Assembly: GCA_007449985.2 (NCBI GenBank)
Contig: VIIQ02000046.1
Coordinates: forward strand, 372,001 to 436,000
From: Desmodesmus armatus
Taxonomy: Eukaryota > Chlorophyta > Chlorophyceae > Sphaeropleales > Scenedesmaceae
Length of the DNA: 64,000 bases
Reading direction: 5' to 3'
Position 1 is the first letter of the stretch. The number at the start of each line of letters is the position of its first letter. Positions 56,214 to 64,000 of the stretch are shown here, piece by piece. The notes under the pieces were generated by a model. The model made no database searches, had not been told where the DNA came from, and saw nothing but the letters and a program-made list of their open reading frames with translations. The position numbers and the translations under genes were made by a program.

Positions 56214-58295
56214 ATGAGGGAAAGGATTCGAAGTGTCGTCGCGTTGCTTGCTGCATTTGTTGTCTCAGGTAATGATTACGTTGATTCAGGAAATTGCAGC
56301 ATCTTTCGGGCCACGGTACGCTGAAATTCTGCATTTCACCTTTGGGTCTGCTGTTGCCTTGCCTTGCAGTGTCTTGCCGTGCCCTGTCGGACTTGCAGCT
56401 CCTCACAGACTCCACAGTATCAAGCACAGCTGAGCCAACTGTACAGTCTGATGAAGCTGCATCGCTGACCGCCATCAATACCTGGGAGACCAGTTCAGGG
56501 GTTAGCGTTGCTGTGGCACGGCCCCCTCCACCCAGGGCACCACCAGACGCTGCTCTGACAATCCCAGGCTTGCAGCTTGGCAGCAATGCCAGCACTGCAG
56601 CTGCAACACTGGCAGCGCCCCCTGCACGCACACCTGCACCCCCAGCCCGTGCACCCGTAAGGGGGGTGCCTTCCCCTGGCCTACTGGCAGAAATTGCCAG
56701 CTTTCCCAGCCAATCTGATGCGGCAGCAGCTGCCAGCACCAACAGCAGCACTGCTGAGGATACAGGAAGCAGTACTTCCGTTGATGATGAGGGCATAACC
56801 CTGGCAGTGTTGGAGCGGGCTCCAGCACCTGCAGACAGAAGCAGGTGCAACAGGAGCAGCAACAGCAGCACGCCCTGTGTGCAAAACGCAAGCAGGGACA
56901 GCGTCGAGGCACCCCTGGTTTCTAACAGCAGCAACAGCAGCCGCAACAGCAGCAATGTCACCTCAGGCGCCAGCCTGAATAGCAGCAACACCACCAGTGG
57001 CAGCATACCCGCAGGAAAGCCGCAGCGGGGAGCTTCAGAGGTGGACGACGGTGCCCTGCATGCCGCACACCTGGTGGTGCCTGATCGGTGCATCATCGCT
57101 GGTTCAGCCCTGTTCTCCAACTGCGCTGCTGAGCTGAGCGAGGCACAGGTATGGGCGCATAAGCACGGCACTGGGTACATAAGCACGGCACTCATGTAGG
57201 CGATGCGGGTTTCTTGATCACAGGCATCTCACCTGCACTGGATGGTTTCAGTACCTTACACCTGCTTCAAGCTGTAGATTGCTGCTGCCGACCCTGGCTT
57301 GTGTGCCTCTGCCCAACAGCGAAAGTCACATAAGCTTGGGATTCTAGTAGTAGGCGAACCAGCAATGGCCGGCATGCGGCCCGCACAGTGTGCTTGGTGC
57401 TCGTAAGCAGACAATGTGGTTGTGGTGGTGCAGGCCCACTTCAACATCTCCGTGTCTTTCTTGGAGCCCCAGAACTACACCCAGCTGCTGGTGGACCGAG
57501 GCATCACACGAGCCCAGGTGTTACAGTACCTGCGATCGGCACTGGCCAGACCCAGTGACAGCTGCTGTGCAGCACAGTGCTGCTACAACCAGCTGCTGCT
57601 CTGTGACTGTGAGCCTTCCGTTGTCGAGGTGCGTTTGTCAGAGGTCGCTAGGAGGGTAGTGTATGACTCATACTCATGTGACATCATGCTTGTGTCGGCA
57701 TAGAGCGTCGACACGGCCTGTGTAGCTTGCCTGTATATCCTGCACTATCCCTGCATTGATGAAGCTACACCTGAATGAGGGTGCCCAACCTGCAACAATG
57801 ACTGCAGTACTACTGCATGCCATGCCGAGCACAAGCAGCACATGCATTTCTCACAAGGTGCAGTGCTTCTTCCCGTGACACAAAGTCCCCATGGGGGCTG
57901 TCATCTTGCCACCATACCACTGTGTACAGGTTGCTGTGAGGTTTTCTGGTGTGGATGAGGACTTCTACGCCCTCATGGTTGCGCAGCTGGCGAGGTCATG
58001 TGGGATCAAACACTTCTATGGGGACACCTGCCCCCTCAGCATTTCCTACCCAGCAAGCACAGCAGCAGCGTGCACAGAGTCAACCGCGTGGCCGCCTGTG
58101 CGAGACACGTCACCTGCACCGTTGGTGGGGCCTGCACGCAGCGCATCGCCGACACCTGGTGCTGCAGCGGCAACAGCAGGGCCTGTGCCCACAGCAGCAG
58201 CTGATGAGCAAGAAGACGGCGAGATAGTGTGTATGGCAAGCCCTTCTGCTGATGTTGCTGATGTTGCTGCTGCTGCTGCTGCCCCAGCAGGCTGA
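56214..58295 (+). CDS. Secreted, Asn-glycosylation-rich protein of unknown function
   Basis: Four exons (56214-56268, 56370-57148, 57434-57628, 57930-58295) encode 464 residues. The first exon and the start of the second give a signal peptide (MRERIRSVVALLAAFVVS, then VSC). A Pro/Ala/Ser/Thr-rich segment with many Asn-X-Ser/Thr sequons follows (at least 13 in the protein, clustered around residues 195-260). Then comes a compact region with LVVPDRCIIAGSALFSNC, HFNISVSFLEPQNYTQLLV and a Cys-dense patch (SCCAAQCCYNQLLLCDC). The tail is Ala/Pro-rich with no obvious transmembrane segment or GPI signal. Probably an extracellular or cell-wall protein. I do not recognise the family. The small first exon was chosen because it supplies the only ATG, a signal peptide and a matching phase-1 donor. 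Confidence 0.7.
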
Positions 58296-60330
58296 CATGA
58301 TGTCATGCATTGCATAAGTGGTCTGCAGACCAGCTGGGAGCAGTAGTCAAAGCCGATCTTTTGTTGGAAGGGGTGCCCTTTGGCTTATGGGTTTGTGTGC
58401 TGCGCTTGGCAGTGCGATCGCGATGCCTTCCATGGATGCACCCTCATGGATGACTGGTTGCATGAACGTGTCGTGGTTACACTGCAGAACAGGATGATGC
58501 TGGAGCCTGTGCTCAGCTGCTGAGCATGGCATGCATGGCATGCATGGCTCCATATATTTCATGCATGATGTTGGCCATGGACCTTTCAAAAACGGCATGT
58601 GTCCCTCCACAAGTTGACGACGCTTGCCAAGTTGTATTTGCTGTGCTGCGCGGTGCGTTGGCCAGTTGCTTCTTTGAGCACATGTGCATGTGTTATTGTG
58701 TGACGTCAGGTGTGCATGGGTGTCAAACCACACATCACAATGGATGGCCATTGTCTAGGGATAGTGTGGCTGCTGCCACCTCCTGCAGGATGCAGCCAGT
58801 GGCTGATGTGGTGGCGCTGTCAATGTGGGGCACAGATATGGCGGAGCTGTCAAGCCGGGTGTGTTGCTCATTGTGTTGGTGGGTGTGCCCTGCTTGGCCC
58901 ATGTCATGACAGCCACAATTCATTCCTCCTGGCCAACATTGGTTGTTGAAGTACAAGAGCTCACTATTCACTATCCTTGGGCAAGTCTTGGTGTTGCTGC
59001 TGCTTGCTTGCATGTCTGCATGTGGATTGGCAGTTACTGACACACGGTGTGTTCGAGTCAATGATTAGAGCCCCAGGCAAGTTGTTCCAGCTGTGAAGAA
59101 CCAGCAGCTTTGCGGTGGGTCCGACCCAGTTTGGATCCTAGCTACAGAGTGGATATGGATCGCCTGGGGCTCAGCACAGGCTGCTTGCATGGCTGAGCCA
59201 TGCGTGTGTAACAATACGCAGGGGATATGGTCCTGCTGACATGGTGTCAGGCATTTCAGGTCTTGGTTTATGGATACATGCTGGCAATGTGGGTGCGCAA
59301 TCTCAGACTGTGTGTCAAGCATGAAAGGCAAACCGTCTGTATCTCCAGACTCTGTTCAGGCCTGCCATGACAGAACCATATGTTGCTGTTGTCTATCTGC
59401 ATGTACCTTTGAGCTGTGTGGACTCCACTCATTGGGCAGCATTGCAGCCTTGAAGGCAGAACACCTCAAAACATGGTGTACACACATGTGACCTAGCAAG
59501 TGCATGAGCCATGTCCCGAAAGTGACTTGTCCAAGTTACACCATAATCCACTGCGACTTGTACTACAGCAGATAGTATCTGCTGGCAAACGTTTGCACTT
59601 CTATGGAGCTGATATGTTGTGACACATGCAAACCGCCAAGCTCTCCAGCCTGCCAACCACCTGACGCCAACACTTGATTCACTACAGGTGCCACCCGACG
59701 CCAACACTTGGCGCACTACAGGCCGCAGACTGCAGGACCTACAAGCATGTGTTGCTGTGCTTCAAGACACTTGCCACATGACTGTGGTGCACGGCACATG
59801 TACACGCATGCCGGCTGTACGACATTGATGACAAGAGTGTTGCGTCAAAGCTCCTGTGTGCACTCAATACTTTTGACACGGTGCTGCAGGCTGGAAACAA
59901 TCAATGGTACATCCTGCAAAGCCGCACATCACTGCACACAGGCAATCCCTCAAGGACTATCGCCATGCCCCAAAGCTGGGCAAATCAATTGTTGTAGCAG
60001 GGCAACCGCCCAACAAACAAACACTTAGCAGCTGGCAGAACAGTTGTGCTGGCTGATCCATACTGTGGCACAAAGATACCGAGGATCATCTGGTACCAAG
60101 CCTCAAGGCAAACAACCTAACAAACGCAGTCCCAAAGGCAGATGCTCCACAGCAGCAGCAATCTGTGCTGCCTCTGCTTCAGGCTAGGCCAAAGCCTGCA
60201 CAATGATACCAAACTCAAACCCTGCTTGATGAGGTCACCACTATTTGTGCTGTGCACCCCTATGATGGTTTATTGTTGCACTAAAGCTTCACAAACAAAG
60301 CCTGCTGCTTCACCTGCATCCCTCCTCCCT
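58296..60330. other. Convergent intergenic region, no gene recognised
   Basis: Lies between two convergent stop codons. It includes a short GCATG-rich palindromic patch (about 58524-58570, repeated catggcatgcatgg) and A/C-rich sequence at 59620-60140 with two copies of a ccgacgccaacacttg-type block (near 59662 and 59696). No spliceable gene found. Confidence 0.4.
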
Positions 60331-63300
60331 CTACTTCGCCTTCCGTGCCGAGCCTGGCTCTGCTCCTGCCTTCTTGCTGCCTGCTGCGGAGCCAGCTGCA
60401 GCCTTATTGCTGCCTGCTGCCTTGGCCTTGAAGATGCTGCCTTGCATGCTACCGCCGCCGCTGCCGCCTGCGCCGCGCTCACTTGCTGCGCTGCCGTTGC
60501 TGCTGCCTGGAACAAGACGGGACAGCTGCTTGCGCAGGGACGAGCCCTCTGCGCCACCAGCAGATGCTGCTTCGGACTTGCTGCTTGATGAGCTAGCTGT
60601 CCTTGTCAGCCCTGCAATGGACCCAGCGGCGCGTGGCCCTGCCAGTGCTGCTGACGGCTTGTCGCCAGCACGCAGGCGCCTGCTGACTGCGGCCATGTCA
60701 GCGCCTGCTGTTGCGCTGCCTGTCTTGCTAGGGGTGGACGCCCCAGAGCCTCCCATGGAGAGAGCTGGTGACTGTGTTGACGGGATCCGGCTGGTGAAGG
60801 AGCTGTTGCCCAGAGCGCCCGCGGGGGCCGAACGCCCAAAGGCCGACCGCGCAGCTCCACTGGGCGATGGTGGCGCACTACCCGTGCTGGGGAAGGCAGG
60901 CAGCTTGGAAGGGGCCGAAGGGCTCTTGGGCGACAATGCACTGGTGCTGTTTCGGCTCAAGGTGGCGACGCGCGGCAGCGGCGTCGGCCGCAGCCAACCA
61001 GCCTTCTGCTCTGGGCGTGCAGGCCCGGGCTCAGACTGCAGCGAGCATATGCTGTTGCTGCAACTGGATGTACGCTGTACCATGTCTGCCACTGCCTCGT
61101 AGTGCTGCACAAGTTCCTGCACGGCTGGCTTTGCTTTGCTGGCAGCTGCCACGCGGTCATCAGAGCCTGTCAGGCTGGGAGCAGCGGCCTCCTTGAACAG
61201 GGACGCCTCAGACGGCAGAATCAGTTGGCCGGATGAGAAGTCCCTCGGCAGGCTGCCAGCCGCACTGCTGATGGACGGGTAAGCCGGCAGGCTGGGAACA
61301 TCTGATCCTGCGACTACACTGCCACCGCCGTCTGATGCAGCCAGCTGCAGCCCGTACGCTGCTGCTGCAACTGCTGCTCCACTGCTGCTCACAGCGGCTT
61401 GGGGCGCTTCTCCTGCAGGAGAGACCTGGTTGCTCGCCACCCCGGGAGCTGCGTGTTTGTTCCAGGACATCTTGAGGCGGGCTGCAAAGGAGGGCTTCTT
61501 CTGCACCTTGGCCGGCACCCCATCCACACCTGCTTCTGCTGGTGCCATCCCTGTGGGTGAGGTGTGGCTGCTGCTGCCGGCTGAAGGTGTGGCTGCATGC
61601 CATTGCCTGGCAGCAGCCAGCTCTGCATGCAGCACCTCAATCTGCTCATGCAGGGCGGCTGCCTCTGCGCACTTCCCCTGCAGCTGCTGGCACAACAGCT
61701 GCTTGGTCACCTCAACCTGCAACAGCAACCAACATCACACCATGGTCATTCAGTACAGTACGGTACGACCCCCACAGTCTCGATCATGCACACACATACA
61801 TGACGACAAGAGAGAGCAAATGCATGACACGGGGCGGCATCCAACAAACACTGCAGTCCTGATCGAGATAGCCTCAGCAATCGATCACCTTAGTGAAGCT
61901 CTCCTGCAGCGCAGACACTTCCTCATGCTTGGCCATCACCTCTGCAGCTATGTGCTCCGTGACGGAGTTCAGTGCCACCAGCCGCTCCGTAAGGCTGTGC
62001 ACATACTCAGGGGTCACCACCACCACAGCTGCATCGTCACCACCAGCCTCACCACCACCAGCCTGCTGGCTCCCTGGGGTAGCTATAGCCTGCGCTGTCA
62101 GCATGCTGCCGGGCTGTGCTGGGTTCCTGGGTGAGAGGCTGCTGCGCAGGTCCTTCAAAAGCTGCTGCTGCTCGTGCTGGAGCTGCGCCAGCTGCAACTT
62201 GCTGTCGGCACTGATGGCGGCAGCCACGGCAGCGTCTGCGGCTGTGTCACCTGCGCCCTCGCTGCCTGGTGTTGCTGAGGGGCTGGCGGGCCTGGTGGCT
62301 GAGCTGGCACCGCCGCTGCTGCGTCGCCAGCGCAGGAGTGCGTCCTGCACCTTGCTGCGCTGGGACTGCACGATGGAGTTTGCTTGCTGCAGCATGGCGT
62401 GCAGGTCTGACAGCTGCTGCGGGTTCAAGCCTGCACACGTACACACAGGGAGACAGCAAACATATGTCCTGACATCAGCCAGCTCACAAGCAACGCTTCA
62501 TGCGGCATTGTTACTGCCCACTTTAGTGGCTGTGTGGTGCAAAGGCATGCTAGTAACACTTGTAAGACAACCATGCACAAACACCCCGACTTCCGCACCT
62601 GCGAGCGGCCCGGCCGCCAGTGCTGCCACATCCAAGGTGGCCACCTGTGCTGCAATGCCCTCCTGCTTCTCCTGCAGCTGGCTCTCCAAGCCGATCAGCT
62701 GTGCCTCTAGAGCCACCAGCTTCTCCTCAGAGTGGCACAGCTTCTGCAGGGCCAGGTCCCTGTCACAGGCCAGCTGCTGCACCTGCCCGGCCTTGGTGGC
62801 CAGCTGGGAGGAGAAGTTCTGCTCGGCAGCACGTGCCTCGATCAGCTGCTCCAGCACCCTGCGCAAAGGCAAAGGTGCATATGCGGGGCCATGGGTACAG
62901 TGTTTGCCCCATCAGCACAACAGCATGAAATTTGCCATGTCTACCGCAGCACAAAAGGCAGAATGCATGCTGGGGGCCACCCAACCCCACAAGCACCGAT
63001 TGTGCTTCAGTAGCTCAGCCGCAACATGAGCTGTCTAGCAGGCAGACTTTCAACCTTGCTGTGTGAGCTCTGGTTGGGTTTCTGGCTCCTCACCTCTCCC
63101 TATCAGCCGCCACAAAGCAGGCCACGTTGTAGACCTGGAAGAAGTGGGCGACCACCTCGTCCATGGACAGGTTGGCTGCCGCTGCCTGCCGCTTGAGGCT
63201 GTCTGCCAAGGCCTGGCTGGCCATCAGCTTCTGCCTCACGGCCGCCTGCTGCTCCTCCAACTGGACACCCAGGCGGGAGATGTCCTGTGCAGCTGAGGCG

Positions 63301-64000
63301 AGGGCCAGCGCGGCGCTGGAGGCGCGGTCGTCTGCAGGGTGGGTAGAAGGCAGCAAGCAAGAACAGAAGTTCCATTTTGTGTGTTGGTAGCCACAGCATT
63401 GATGGTCTGGCTGCAGGGCCAGGAGCCACCTGTGCTTGAACAACAAGGAGTTTCTGAACAAAGTCACTATGTAGCTGCTACACCTTTGATGCACATTCAT
63501 ACAACCATCCAGAATGCTGGCCGTGCACCATGTTGCTGTTAAAGCCCGGCTACATGGTGCTTGCCGGCCACTTCAAGAACATAGCCTCGCCCTGTACAAG
63601 CTAATGCGTGACACCACAGCCCTCCTCACCTCCAGGCCAACTGCCCCGCTCCTTCATGCTCGCCTTCTGCGACTGCAGCGTGCGCAGCGCGCGCTGCGCC
63701 AGCCTCTGCGCCTCGTCCGCCTCCGTGTCATACGGACCTGGGGCTGACAGCCCCCGGCTGCGAGAGCCAGGCAGGTGGCTCAGTGCCCGCTGGGACAGGC
63801 TGTGCTGCACCAGCGCACCAAGGCCGAAGGGCACACTGTCCGCAATGACACCCACCCTGTTGGTGCTGCTGTCACCCTCCAGCTCCTCCAAAATGCTGCA
63901 GGAGGCTGCTGCAGTTGAGGCTGGCACACGGGGTGATGGCAGCGGGTGCTGCTGTGCTGCCTGTGCGCCTGACGGGGTGTTGGCTGTGCCGGTGCCAGTT
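60331..64000 (-). CDS. Coiled-coil protein with low-complexity basic Ser/Ala tail, 5' end off the right edge
   Basis: Five exons (63630-64000, 63094-63331, 62599-62858, 61889-62430, 60331-61716) join with matching phases. The frame is open to the window edge. Long heptad-like segments, RQKLMASQALADSLKRQAA, ALEAQLIGLESQLQEKQEG, QQANSIVQSQRSKVQDALL and HEQIEVLHAELAAARQ, indicate coiled coils interspersed with Ala/Ser linkers. The last 400 residues are Ser/Ala/Gly/Pro-rich with scattered basic residues and end in GSARKAK. A microtubule-, centrosome- or scaffold-type role would fit the composition, but no named domain is visible, so the function is unassigned. Confidence 0.75.

Noticed and set aside
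1..64000. tRNA, rRNA, riboswitch or bacterial-type operon signals
   Set aside because: None could be recognised by eye; the intron-rich genes rule out a bacterial reading.

Overview
The window looks like nuclear DNA of a chlorophyte green alga, probably Chlorophyceae and possibly Sphaeropleales-like (inference). The reasons are short exons with GTGAG/GTAAG donors and TGCAG acceptors, CAG/GCN-rich coding sequence with Ala, Gln and Ser homopolymers, TGTAA poly(A) signals, a plastid-type transit peptide on two proteins, and gene content (DWARF27-like carotenoid isomerase, GT2 cellulose-synthase-like enzyme, V-ATPase, Rpt2). Genes were assembled by hand from splice sites. For the complete models the exon lengths sum to a multiple of three.

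Left part (1-25.9 kb). The 5' part of RPT2 lies at the edge (minus strand). It is followed by a minus-strand array of about 3.7-kb coding modules (about 2.0-19.6 kb) that repeat the same exons in the same order and phase. A 6.4-kb composite insertion (3744-10126) interrupts one module. It consists of two terminal-inverted-repeat elements, the first of which is split by a head-to-tail array of 5'-truncated LINE-like copies inserted at one target site. A frame-disrupted, low-complexity gene or pseudogene follows (21982-25963, minus).

Right part (27-64 kb) is gene-dense: a RING-like protein (minus); two tandem class II histone-deacetylase-like genes (plus), the second with an organelle-targeting-type N-terminus; a cellulose-synthase-like GT2 gene (plus) whose last shared exon is in phase both with a short terminal exon and with a downstream run of GH9-cellulase exons; V-ATPase subunit F (minus), divergent from a DWARF27-like gene (plus); a secreted, Asn-glycosylation-rich unknown (plus); and a coiled-coil protein (minus, truncated by the window edge).

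The most interesting locus is the GT2/GH9 region (38438-49930). It is either two adjacent genes or one gene producing a membrane glucan synthase with an optional C-terminal GH9-like domain. That domain lacks two residues normally needed for catalysis. Functionally this resembles plants, where cellulose synthase works with the membrane GH9 protein KORRIGAN. The other notable structures are the modular array and the nested same-site LINE array.
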